From positions 3,878,848 to 3,942,847 of the forward strand of contig WMCF01000055.1 of NCBI GenBank assembly GCA_009792885.1: a DNA stretch of 64,000 bases, written 5' to 3'. Positions 13,909 to 25,430 of the stretch are shown piece after piece. Source of the stretch: Eremophila alpestris peregrina. Its lineage: Eukaryota; Chordata; Aves; Passeriformes; Alaudidae. How positions within the stretch are numbered: position 1 is the first letter of the stretch; each line of letters starts with the position of its first letter. Position numbers and translations under genes: made by a program. Under the pieces are notes generated by a model. It did no database searches. It worked only from the letters and a program-made list of their open reading frames with translations, and was not told the DNA's origin.

Positions 13909-14692
13909 AATTTCCAGAATAAAAGTTGTCTTTAGGTTTACACTGAAGACAGGGATTAGACAGTTTATTATATACTTCTATACACGCTCTTGACCACTGT
14001 TGTTTCAGAATGTGTGAGTTAATATTTTGAAGAAACCTCAAGAATCATTAAACATGTTTCTGAATGTCAATTACTTATGTTGAATTGCAAAATTTTATAA
14101 TTTTATCATTTCTATAAACACTACACATATTTTTTATTTTCACAGAATAATTGTAGAACAGTTTTCCTGTACATAAATATTTGAGGATGTGGTCAAATAA
14201 TACTTTTCTGCCTTAATATCTATTCATATTATGAACTTGTTGCTGCGGCATTATTGACAAGTTAATAAACTAAAAGGCATCCACGTAAAAAATTTACTCA
14301 ACAGCACTACACAAGCCTCCAGAAATTAGTATATTTATTAGTCACTTAGTAGTGCCCATATTTCTTTACATTTGTACCTTGATATGTCCTGTAAAACTGA
14401 AGTGGGCCCTTCATGCCACCGATAACCATTAATTACAAATTGGACCATCTCAATGCTTTAGGCTTAGCAAACAAGGGCTACAAGAGAAGAAAATTTAATT
14501 CCATCTCAGATTTCCTTAAATCTGTATAAAGCTTATATTCATTAAAAGTTTACTCTATTTACATCGTCTCCATTCGATTGTTTCTCATCAATTTAATAAA
14601 TTCTTTTTCATTAAGATCTTCCAATCAACATAATCTCCTAAGTATAAAACCTAATGTGCAAAGTCTCTTAGGTTTTCTGTTATCCATTTTCA

Positions 14693-14755
14693 TATCCTAA
14701 TTATTATATAGATATTTATCCATTTAGCTATCCTAATTATTATATAGATATTTAT
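14693..14755. repeat. 36-bp period tandem duplication (AT-rich)
   Basis: An exact 27-base string beginning TATCCTAATTATTATATAG occurs at 14693-14719 and again at 14729-14755, a period of 36 bases. The nine bases between the copies are not part of the exact match. The lack of substitutions over 27 bases suggests a recent duplication or strong constraint; recent duplication is the simpler reading. Confidence 0.85.
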
Positions 14756-14830
14756 ATCTGATGGGTTTTTCAGTTGAATTCAGCTCCTCCTAAAAGACAG
14801 ACACAGGGTTAATAGAAACAACTTTAAAAG

Positions 14831-14850
14831 ACCCTAAACCTAACCCTACC
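14831..14850. repeat. Short degenerate telomere-like motif
   Basis: The sequence ACCCTAAACCTAACCCTACC contains about three successive near-copies of CCCTAA, the C-strand vertebrate telomere hexamer. The second and third copies each carry a substitution. It is followed by a C-rich stretch. At 20 bases it is too short to be a true interstitial telomeric block and could be coincidence. Confidence 0.4.
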
Positions 14851-16203
14851 TCCCCCTTACTCATATGCAGCATCTTTTACCCCTCATTGTGCTGCTACTG
14901 TAGGTGTTTTCATTCTGAATTTGTTCTCTTTTACATAAGCCTGCTGTCATTTCTCCCCATTAATGGTTGCTAAAGAGCCTGCTCTTACACTGCACGTATT
15001 GCACACTGAGATTTTTATCTGACATGCTACTTGCCATTTCCAAAACTCCTACAGTAATTTCTAAAGTTTAGCTATAGACTGAATTTTTTTGTGAAATCCA
15101 GTCTTTGGGGTGGAGCTTTGACTTTTAATTTTTTAATAAATTCGCGTGAACACATAAAGAATAACAACACAAATTGTGAAAGTACACTAGGAATTTAATT
15201 AAATAAATAAGTCAAGCTTTCCCTTACCTATTAACCTTCTATTTTCCTGCAGGATTAGTTTCTGTCAATACTTTAATTATGATAGGGATGAATGGAAGAA
15301 AGAGGTGAGGTCAACTGTGAACAGGTGGTTGTAAAAGATGCACATGGAAATAGAGAATGTAGAAAGAAATAAGAGGAGACGTTCCTCCATTTTGTTTCAA
15401 TGTTATGAATGGTGAATAATAGGTATATTATAGACAAATGGAAAATAGTAAAAAATAAAGCAATAAATTAAAAAGTTACAGAAAAGTGATTTGTAGACAA
15501 GTTTATTCACTTTCTCCAAGACTTTTAATAGTCAATGTTGATAGGACTGAAAACAACAAAGCAATTGGAATAATAAAAATAATATTTGTTGATTGATAGT
15601 CTCATCTTTTATATATTGGAATGAAAATTAATTTTTTATGAAATGAAATAATGTCCTTGTTTCTGACAAATCAAGTGTGTCTTGGATGCAGAGGCAAGCT
15701 AAGGGAAAGATAAGTAAACTTATCAGATAAGCAGCTATCGGCCTTGCATCTGATTGTGGATGAAATTCTGAATGTCCATTCTCTCTTTTCTTTCCAGTTA
15801 GAAAATTCTTGTTAGGCTACTCTCTGATCCTTACTGCAAAATCATAGATTAGAACAAGGTTTTCATATTTAATCAAAGGATTTTCTAGCTAAGAGAGATG
15901 CATGAATTATTGGTATGTAATTAAAAGGCACACAGGTTCAACAGCAAATTGAATTACTGGGCAAATATGTATCTACCACTCTTTTAAAAACAGTCTTTGA
16001 CAATCCTTGCTATCTTAATCTGTACCAATATGCATCTATATTCTTTCACTGATCATACAAAGGAAAACAATTCCTTAATGGAATTTTTTACAGACAGATA
16101 AGAAGTACACCAGTTACCCTTGGTGTCATTAAATTGAGGATCTTCACTGACTTTGATCATATATATATAGTGGGTTTTATGTTGTCTATATAAAATATAT
16201 AGG

Positions 16204-16227
16204 ATGTATTGCTACATGTATTGCTAC
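16204..16227. repeat. Two-copy 12-bp tandem duplication
   Basis: ATGTATTGCTAC is present twice in perfect tandem (16204-16215 and 16216-16227), just downstream of a short TA-rich run. It is a simple slippage duplication. Confidence 0.85.
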
Positions 16228-19200
16228 AGTAAGATGATAATTCCAATGAAAGAAAACTCTGCAGAAACAAAGGAAAATGAGGCTGGGGGTTTTTCTCTTC
16301 TTGGATCATTTGTATCCAAATTTTATTTTGAAAGGTTACATTTCCTCATTCCTTCTGGAAAAAGTGCTTAAAATCCAAGGTCTTTTCCCAGCTAGTACTT
16401 CAAATACTAATGCTTTCTATTCAAGAAATAGAGAGGCATCACTTGTCTAAAAAAAAGTATTGCTAAAAAGTATTGTTCTTAACTCAGAGGTTAATTTGAG
16501 TGCTGAAAATGTCTGTGCTTCTTTTGCAGTTTAGCAAGTACTTTGAGCTCTTGTAAATTCATTGATACTATCAAGGTCAAAAATTACAAGTGTTACTAAT
16601 CTTCATGTTGAAATCATTGGGATAATTACCACCATTTTATTAACCAAGCATATTAAAAGAAATGTAGTTGCATCCTGGAGGAATGAGCAAAACCTGAGTA
16701 GGTATGTACCAGCCTGTGCTTTAAAGTGTGGAAAAATAGAGACTGTAGCTCAAGAATGTGTTTGACATAACTTTTTCACTGGTAAACTTGGAAGTGTGTA
16801 TATATATCAACTCTAATATTCTCTCTGCAATCAGGTCCATTATTTCTCTACATTAGAACCACTTCACAGTTCCTTTTCTGGTATTTTTTACTTGTTGTGG
16901 TGCTCCCTTCTCATTGAGTTTACATCTCTTCCTCACATCAGATAAGCCTATTGTGTGTTATTATTTTTTCAAGTCAAAACACCACACTTTTAAAATCTAT
17001 TTGTAACATTGTAATTTGAGTCCTCCAAAGGAAATGAACAAATATTGGATGATCCTCTTTTTTAATTAACGCTGCAAGTAGGGGTTTGATTTCCTTCCTT
17101 TTGTGTTTAACACTGAAAATATTTCTCATTCTCCCAAAAGGAAAATGCAAACGCCTGCATGAAGTCTTCCTAGGTTGTTGTAAAATTCAGAAAATGTACA
17201 AAAATTATTCTGAAAGAACGAGTACATAGTGCTACACTTTACACTGAATATGTGCAACTACCTTTCCCAGAACAATTTGACAAAATAGGTTCATAACCAC
17301 ATAGAAATATTTTGTAGGCTTGTTTATTTTATAATTAATAACACATAAATAAAACAGGTAACCTGAATTTCCCCAAATATTTTAAGCTTTTTTAAAACAA
17401 CAAGAAAGCCTTTAATGAATAAAAGTGAGCGTTTATTTCAGTAACAGAATAAAATTTTTTAATATGTGACATTATTTTTCAGATGCTGTATTATTTCAAT
17501 ATTTTCATATTAAAACCCAGGTGATGAGTGAACCTAATGAGGAAATTAATCAAAAAATGAGGCTGAATATGTTACCTGTATATATTTTAAAATAACCTTT
17601 TGGGTGTTGGGCCCTTGTAATCAGGGTAAATATTCTGCATTAGTGGGGGTTAGAGGACAAAGTTAGAGGAGAGTGTTGAAAAAACAAATAATAACAAAGA
17701 AGACTTTAAACTGTTTAGAATAATGGGAAAAGCGATGATTTCAAATTTCTGTTAATATTTCCTGCTTACAGAGAAATACTTCCCAAAGTGGAAGGATGTA
17801 TTGCACAGAAGAGCAGCAAACTTGTTTGTACAGCCCAGCACTTTGCTTTCAGGCCCTGGCCTCTGATTCTCTTAGTTCCCCAGCAGTTAATCACAAAAAT
17901 GCAAGGTAAATAATCTGTGGGGCTACAATGAACCAAATGAATACAAATGAAGGACAGAATTCCCAGAATTTTTTGTTGGCTTGAGTCAAAGCGACACTTG
18001 TACTCAATACTCAAATTTCTCCTTTTCCTAGCATGCCCTCAGGTGGCTATCATAGTGATTTCTTCCCAGGGCACTCGTGCTGTTGCTTTATAACACCTTT
18101 AGGTCTGGGGGCTTGAATGAGATACACTCTTCTTTTAATGGCTATGGGTTGTGGCAAAATAGAAATACAAAACATACAACTGTACATCTCTTACAGCTGA
18201 AGCAGTCCAAGTCATTATTAATTACCCACACATCTGGAAAAAGAAGGCAAATACCTTCCTGTAGATGTTATCAACATTTTTGTGTCATAACCAGACTTTT
18301 TAATTTTTCCTCTCCTTTCCCTGTGTATTTCCTCTGTATGTTAGAAGAAATCCTTTTTATGGGAAGCCCCACAATTTTATTAAAGGCTCCCTCAGCTCCA
18401 TGAAGCTGTCAAACCCAGGATGATTATGTAAAAAAAATCTTCTGTACACACTGTTGTACCGTTAACTGGTGTAAATTGACTTAGCCTCATTGACTTTAAT
18501 GGCACTATACTTGCAAAACACTTATGTCAACTCTGAATCTAATCCACTGTATTAAATCCATTACAATGTGAGATAACTACCCAGGGACTATATTAACACT
18601 TTAGATGATCCTGTGTAAATACATAGGGAAAACATTACCAGGAAGGCCAGCATGTAACCATTAAAAGACGTCCGATTACTCTGTATTTCATTAAAATTAC
18701 CTTCTCAAAGAATTAATGAGAGGAAAATAAACAACCCTTAGGGCTCATGTTTGTGATGTGTCTGCCACAGAATCACAGAGGGTCCCTTGAGCTCCTATCT
18801 CATTGAAAGATTTTTATTTTTGTGTTTGTGAACTGTGTTCAAGCTTTCAGTCTCACCAAATTTAAAAAAAAAAATTATGATCTTACAGATGTATAATATT
18901 ATGAAGTTCAAACACATAATAAAAACAATCATTCCTTAGAGTTTTGCAGAGGAACAGGGAAAACAAAGGTTAGGTTGTTTGGATATGGCACCTTGTTTTT
19001 GTTTTTTCATTTTAAGGGATGTGTAGAAGCCTAGTGCATTAGTCTGATGTTGGGAAAGCACATGTAGTTACAGAAATGTCTGACACTGGGGAAGTGCCTG
19101 GGGAGTCTGAGGTCAGAAAATAACTGATTGCTCATACATTATCTAGTAAAATAAATAAATACTTCAGTCTCTGAAAAATCAGTGAAAAGTCCGTAACGTG

Positions 19201-20294
19201 GCTGTTTTGGACAATAAAAGGATTCCTGAACACAACTGTTCAAAGATTGTATTACATCACCTTTGTATCAGGAAATAAAATATTGAATGCTGCCAAATTT
19301 TAACTATTGCGTACAAGTTGAAAACTATGAGAAAATACAAGTAGTAGAGATTTTTACACAGCAAATAATACATTTCTGGAAAGAAGAGTGGTCCTTTTGA
19401 ATTACATGACAGTTTGGAATTTTCTTATTTCTGACAGAATGCCTATGAAACTTAGGTAAAAATGTTTTACAGCACTCCATTCAGATGAATAACAAAAGAA
19501 AATTTATGCTAGCTAGATCACCATTTCCAATCTTTAAACAATTACAATCTGTACCTCAAATCATACCAAATGTTCCAATGCCTGAGCTATGACTTGAAGT
19601 TTCAAGGAGCAGGTCACAATCATTGGTGAAAAATAACCTCTTGACAAAATGTACTAGAATCAAATTGAAAACTATTTCTGTGCTTTTCTTTCCATTTACT
19701 TTGGAGTTTTTCCTCCCATGGTGGTCTAAGAACATAGCTGACAAGACCTGTGTGTTCAAGCACTCTACATAACATCTGTGAGTGGAGAAGGGGGAGGTTG
19801 TCACACCTTGAGCAGTGCTTTGTCACCCTTGTCGAAGGACATTAAGGTATGGTATGAGACATCATTCCAATTAGCAAAATAAGAAAAATCTGAGTTTGCT
19901 TCATATGAAAAAATAGCTGCTGCCCAGTCTGTAGCTGCTGGCCCAGCCTTTCCTTCAAAAGCTGCCTGCTAGCTCTTTCTGTAGCCATGCAAACACCATT
20001 TATTAAATGACAGCTTGGTGATGCATGGTAAAGATCTTATACTTTGCTGCAGGCTTTATTTTTTTTCTGACGAACATCTGACAGCCATGACATGTAGGTT
20101 TGAGGGAATAACCTAATTTTTAAGTCAGAATCACCCCTGCATTTGCATGTATGAAAAGGACATTACCTTCATACCAACCTGTGAGTTTATACTAATAGTT
20201 GATCCTACACTGAGATCTTGGTAATTTTGAATATGTTACTGAACATGTTACCCACGACACCACAAAGTAACTAATGCTGTTTGCTTGATGCACT

Positions 20295-20324
20295 GATTTG
20301 CTTTGCACAGATTTGCTTTGCACT
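20295..20324. repeat. Two-copy 15-bp tandem duplication
   Basis: GATTTGCTTTGCACA (20295-20309) is followed directly by GATTTGCTTTGCACT (20310-20324), 14 of 15 bases identical. The flanking GCACT wording extends the similarity slightly. Nothing suggests a function. Confidence 0.85.
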
Positions 20325-23300
20325 GTGGTAAATCCGTGGCTGTTTACAGCTCACACCTTCTAGGAAGTCACTATGTTGAGACCGTGCAACAGCCTGTGTA
20401 CAAGTCAGAGATTACACATACTCTCTGCTTTCCTCCTCTGTCCAAAAATATTTTGCCTTGGGAAGTCCTGCTGGAGTTACTCATCTTGTATCAGAGAATA
20501 CAAGACTGTTTCTTTCTTGGTGCCTGTGTTTTTTTCATTAAGTGTGTCATATGATTTTTGTCCTTGAAATTTGTGGAAAGAAGAGACTGCTGACCCAGTT
20601 CACATCACGCCAAAGTCCGGGTATCCCATTGTCCATGACTCAGAAGCTGACTTTTTACAAAAGACAAGCTACTGGTAACTCCAGACTATAATTATTTATG
20701 CAATTTATGTGGCTTATGGGAAAACTGGATGAATTGCAAATTCAAGTATACGGTCACCAGGTTTATTTATATAAGTACAATACTGTTGCAGGCTAAATAG
20801 CTGGGTAGTGGCATACCAGAATTTAAAAAGAATTAATTCTGTGCCATTTGAAGAAGGGGGGCTTACCCACACAGCACATACCTGAAACAACTTTATGAAA
20901 AAAAGAATAAATCTGTCATATTCTTCTCCATAATATAATTCCACGAGTCCATTTCAAAGGAAATTTAGGTTTTATGTATCCTGTTAAAAGATTCAACCGG
21001 AAAACCTTCAGGTTATAGATTGAGCTGAATAACTTTTAAGATATTTTCAAATGCATATGTAATTATTAATGTACAGATATAAATCTAAAAAACACATTGA
21101 AAAATATCAAACTAGTACCAGATGTAAATAGTCCTCATTTATGAGAGTAGTCCTATCAATATCAGTACACCTCTTCATGTAAAATTGTAAAACTGGTTCT
21201 TCAATCTTTCTTGTCCTTCTTCAGAAGTACATTGAACAAATTTTTGATGAGCATTTTGTGAAAATATAATGTGTTCCTGGGCTAAAATTCAGTATGAATT
21301 CAATTTAAGGTGTCTTGCAGATATTTTAACAGATGACTGTGAAAACATTGTTAACCTGAAGATTGTAAAATTAAAATTGGGGAGGAAAAAATGTGAAAAT
21401 TTGGTTTTTAACAAATTTTGGTTCATAGTATAAGTTACCAAAACATGAGAGCTTCATAGAGCCTCTTTCAGAAAAACAGTATTTTTAAAAATAATTCTGG
21501 AAAATAAGCATATAGACTAAAAATTGATCTAAACATGAAGGTTATCTCTCATTAGCAACAAAAATACTTCAGCTTTTTTTAAAGTACTATCATGAGAAAA
21601 TGAAATTTTACAAATACTATTTTTTAAATTCCATTGATTCAACTCAGGTTTCTTAAAAGATTAGATTATATCTGGGATTTTAAGCTGTTTGTTTTCCTGA
21701 CATTGTAATATACCTTTAATTATCAAGCATAACAAGAAAGAACTAACATAGCAGATACTCTAATTTATTCTGAGCAAAATCTGGTCTGAAGGTGGGCTTG
21801 CCTTTCAAAGAGGGGGGAAAAACCACAGTTAAATTTATGTTCAATTTACTAGGCTTGGTAAAAGTAAAATTCTAGTGATTAGAAGTAATTCAAGTATCTC
21901 AAATGATGTAAAGTTTTAAACCTATTAATTAATTTTACATCTCTTAATTTTGAAATGACCATTTATGTGGAGTGTAGCATAAACTGCAGAATCTTTTACT
22001 ACTTAACTATTGATTTTTGATATGTCAGATGTACTAATTAAAATGGACATTTTGTAGATTGTCTTTTTGTTATTATTAATAATTACTCGCATTTGAACAG
22101 ATATCAATATTTTGCAGAATTTTATCGGTCATCACACATTACTCCACTGGACAAATAAAAATAAAACCAAGCAGAAGTAGCTGCTTTCAATACCAAAGAA
22201 CTTGAAGGCTGACAAACAGCAGAAATGCAGAAAATCTCCAGTTTGAGTTGAACGCAATGTTTCTAGCACTGTATGTTATTGACTGCATCCAGTCTTTACT
22301 TCATTCCATAGAAGGGAGCCGTGAATAAATTGTGTGAATTACTGATTCAGGCATTGTGTCCCTCAGAGTTGCAGTCTGACAGAGCTGTGCTATATATTTA
22401 ATGCTTTTTGAACTAAGTTCTTGCTCAGCAGAATCTGCTTGGAAAATCTTCATGATAATTTTGGACACTTTCATCAGAGAGATACATTCTACATGAGTTA
22501 CCCTTGGTGACATGGACCAGTTTTTATTTTGGACAAAGACAGCCCAATAAAATTGGAGTTGCATTTGACCTTCTTCAAAGACCTTTCACTTGTTAGGCTA
22601 GTTGTGTTTTGACGTTCAATTTCACCTCTTCTTGGAGCCAGAGAGTTGAAATCTGTGGGGTTTTTTTTCAGCTGAGAGAACATATTTCAAATTATTTAAT
22701 AGTTGTTGAAATTTTATTATTTTTATCTGATGAATTAAGACAGGAGCATTATATCAGATTTATAGGCAATCAAATATACTTAGCTGCCATATGAACCCAG
22801 GAACCTTCCGAGTGAGTCCAGTCTGTGGAGGAAAAGAGGCTCTCAAATAGATGTCTAAGTGTGTACAGTAAATTTTTCAAATATAGCTGTTTTATTCTAG
22901 TCATTTCATCCTTACTATCACTGTCTTTTCCAGTCCTTTATCCTGATGCTCAGTGCAGAAACAATAGACCCTTAAGATCTATTTTATCGATATAGCATGA
23001 TCCCTGTGGAAAAGGACAGTTTAAATGAATAAAATATAAATGGAATCTACATTGCATGAAAAATGAGGAAACCTGTTGCTCAGCATTACACAATGACATG
23101 AGAAGAATAGGATATAAAAAAAGGTATAGATCATTTAATAAAAATGAGAGTGGACACTGGCAGTGTTCATACTTTGCTAATATCATTTGAAGAATCTTAC
23201 TGAAAGATTTCCATAGGGGACAGAGAATAGAGACGTAAGGGGACACTAAATTAGTGAACACAAAATAAGGAAACACATAGCAATTCAGGTAAACAGTAGA

Positions 23301-24525
23301 GCTTATTGAAAAATAATATATGTTCTTTGCCTCACTGTGCTCTGAGCTGTTTGGTAGTTTGGTGGCAGTGGCTTAGATGTCCTAATTTAGCATCAGATAA
23401 ATTAAGGTTACTATAGAGGGCATACAGCCAAGTAGTTTGAATGTACATGCCTACATTGCACAGTTCGATAATTGGCAGATGCAATATCTACTGTAATCAA
23501 AATTAATTGAGCAGAGGTCCAAGATCACCACTTTTGGGACAGCTCTGAAATATGGCAAACAGGAAAAGCTGAGCTTCTGCTGTGTCTTAGCAAATGCCCC
23601 AGGTTACTCTTCCCTGAGGGGTGGTGGATGGGCAAGTATTCAGTGTATCTGCGCATGCTCAGCATCCTTGTGCTGTCCTTTTCAGGGAGATCTTCCAGTG
23701 ATGTCAGCAAGGGGAAGACATGGAAAAGGCAATTTGCTCTTGAAAATTTCTGGTGTTGTACGATGGAATTTCAGAAGACTCAAGGTGGGTTAGACAAGGT
23801 TATTCCGGAAGCAGTGCTGTGTCCAGGGGGTGCCTTGGATCCAGGGGGTCAGATGGGGGCTGGGCTATGCCCTCTTCTCTTTGCAAAATTGAACTTCATA
23901 AAATTTTACAAGCGAATGGTGAACATGGGTATATGGCTCTACAGCCTTGTGTCGAGCATTGTACATCCTTACACTGAGTTGCTGTGGTCTCAGGATGTTT
24001 TCATTCTGCTTTTATGTTCTGTTTAAAAGCATTTACTATTCAAACAAATGGCAGTGTAAGTTTTTTGCTACTAGGAAGTACAAACTGGAGATTTCTGCCT
24101 TAAGGAGACTCTAAGGTCTTTAAAATTTAGTTTGAAATTATTCTTCTTTAATGAAAACATTTGGTTGAAATCTTTGACTGCATAAAAATTATACATTTCT
24201 CCCAATCATAATATTCTTTTTAAAAAATTTCGTTATATGCATATATCACATTTTAAAAACACATAAAAATACTCCAAATCCTTGATTACTCTGGGAATTA
24301 TGTTCAATGAATTTATGAGATAATGTTTTCAGGCTTGTCAATAAAGCCTAAACCCCTGCTGTGTTGAAGCATATGTCATATGCTATACACATTTCTGGCA
24401 GGATAAGATGACCTGCTTTTACCTTCCTGTATTTAGCTCTGATCAAATTTATCCTATACTAAAAGCACAAGAGAAATAAAAGGTAGAAATTGAAAATATC
24501 ATAATAAAAAAGACCTGCAGTTGTT

Positions 24526-24564
24526 ATTTAGATTGTTATTTAGAGCAAATAACAATCTGTAAAT
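24526..24564. repeat. Inverted repeat / hairpin-forming sequence
   Basis: The left arm AGATTGTTATTT (24530-24541) is the exact reverse complement of AAATAACAATCT (24547-24558), separated by the five bases AGAGC. Allowing a two-base bulge, pairing extends five more base pairs out to 24526 and 24564. A direct echo of the left arm (TTGTTATTTA) lies just upstream at 24521. The stem is AT-rich and has no gene context. It could form a hairpin in RNA, but no precursor family is recognised. Confidence 0.75.
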
Positions 24565-25414
24565 AGTAGAAGAGTCATAAGGAGCACAGGTATGACTGAT
24601 GACTTGGGAGTAGCATTTGGTTAAATGGATGCTTTCCCAGTTATGTGATTAGAGGAAAATATTTAAAAGTGCTAACAGCTATATTTCCATTCTTGTTCAG
24701 TACCTTTGAAATACTTTTTTCTAATTTTTGGTACAAAACAAAACCCAGTCCATATATGTGAGCAGAGAATTTAATCACCAGAACATATTTCCCAAAATTG
24801 AATTGCAAATGATTAGCAGATAAAACTTGGCAATAGAACCACTGATGCGAAAGGGGAAATGTTTTCCAGGAGAGCAATACATTTGAGACAGGGAAGGGAT
24901 TAAGTAGACACAGTAAAGATTGTTTCATTTAAAGCTCACCTTTATATTAGCACATACTGTGTGATGTTTAGCTGTTAGATCTAACTTGTTACCAACATTT
25001 CACCTACTGCATAGATTCAGCTTTGGCTCTTCTAGCTCTCTCTCATCTTATGACCTTACCAGACATCAGGCATTCAGAGATCTCTCAGGTTTTGTATGCT
25101 GATGATTTTACAGGGGAAACAAAGCAGTAAAAGAAACAAGCTTCAAATTAGTTTAGATACACCCAAAGTAGTGTCTTTTATGGGCATTTTTTATATCCAG
25201 TGCTTGTTTTAAAATTGAAGTATATATGCCTTACCTGCTGGAAACTGAACAGGGCTTATAGATGTAGTTTTGGCTCTCAATGTAGGACTCTCATTTGAAT
25301 AAAAAGAGGTCTTAGGCTTTTAAATTTCTGTATTTCTTAATACTGTATCATCGTTTTAGTCTCTCTTTAAAATCTGTTTTCACTCTCTTCTCTGATTTCT
25401 TTATCTTCTAGGAC

Positions 25415-25430
25415 ACGCAAATATTTGCGT
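25415..25430. repeat. Perfect 16-bp palindrome with CpG ends
   Basis: ACGCAAATATTTGCGT reads identically on both strands. It sits four bases after a pyrimidine tract ending in TAG (25380-25411), which resembles a splice acceptor. The half-site GCAAAT recalls POU-factor octamer sites, but about one or two perfect 16-bp palindromes are expected by chance in 64 kb of this composition. Confidence 0.8.

Noticed and set aside
18770..18800. Edge of a minus-strand CR1 (AATCACAGAGGGTCCCTTGAG)
   Set aside because: Only about 20 bases resemble the family and the following sequence does not continue the match.
23628..24026. 132-codon plus-strand frame as a coding gene
   Set aside because: A second overlapping frame on the same strand is also open, the patch is GC-richer, and no domain or splice context supports it.
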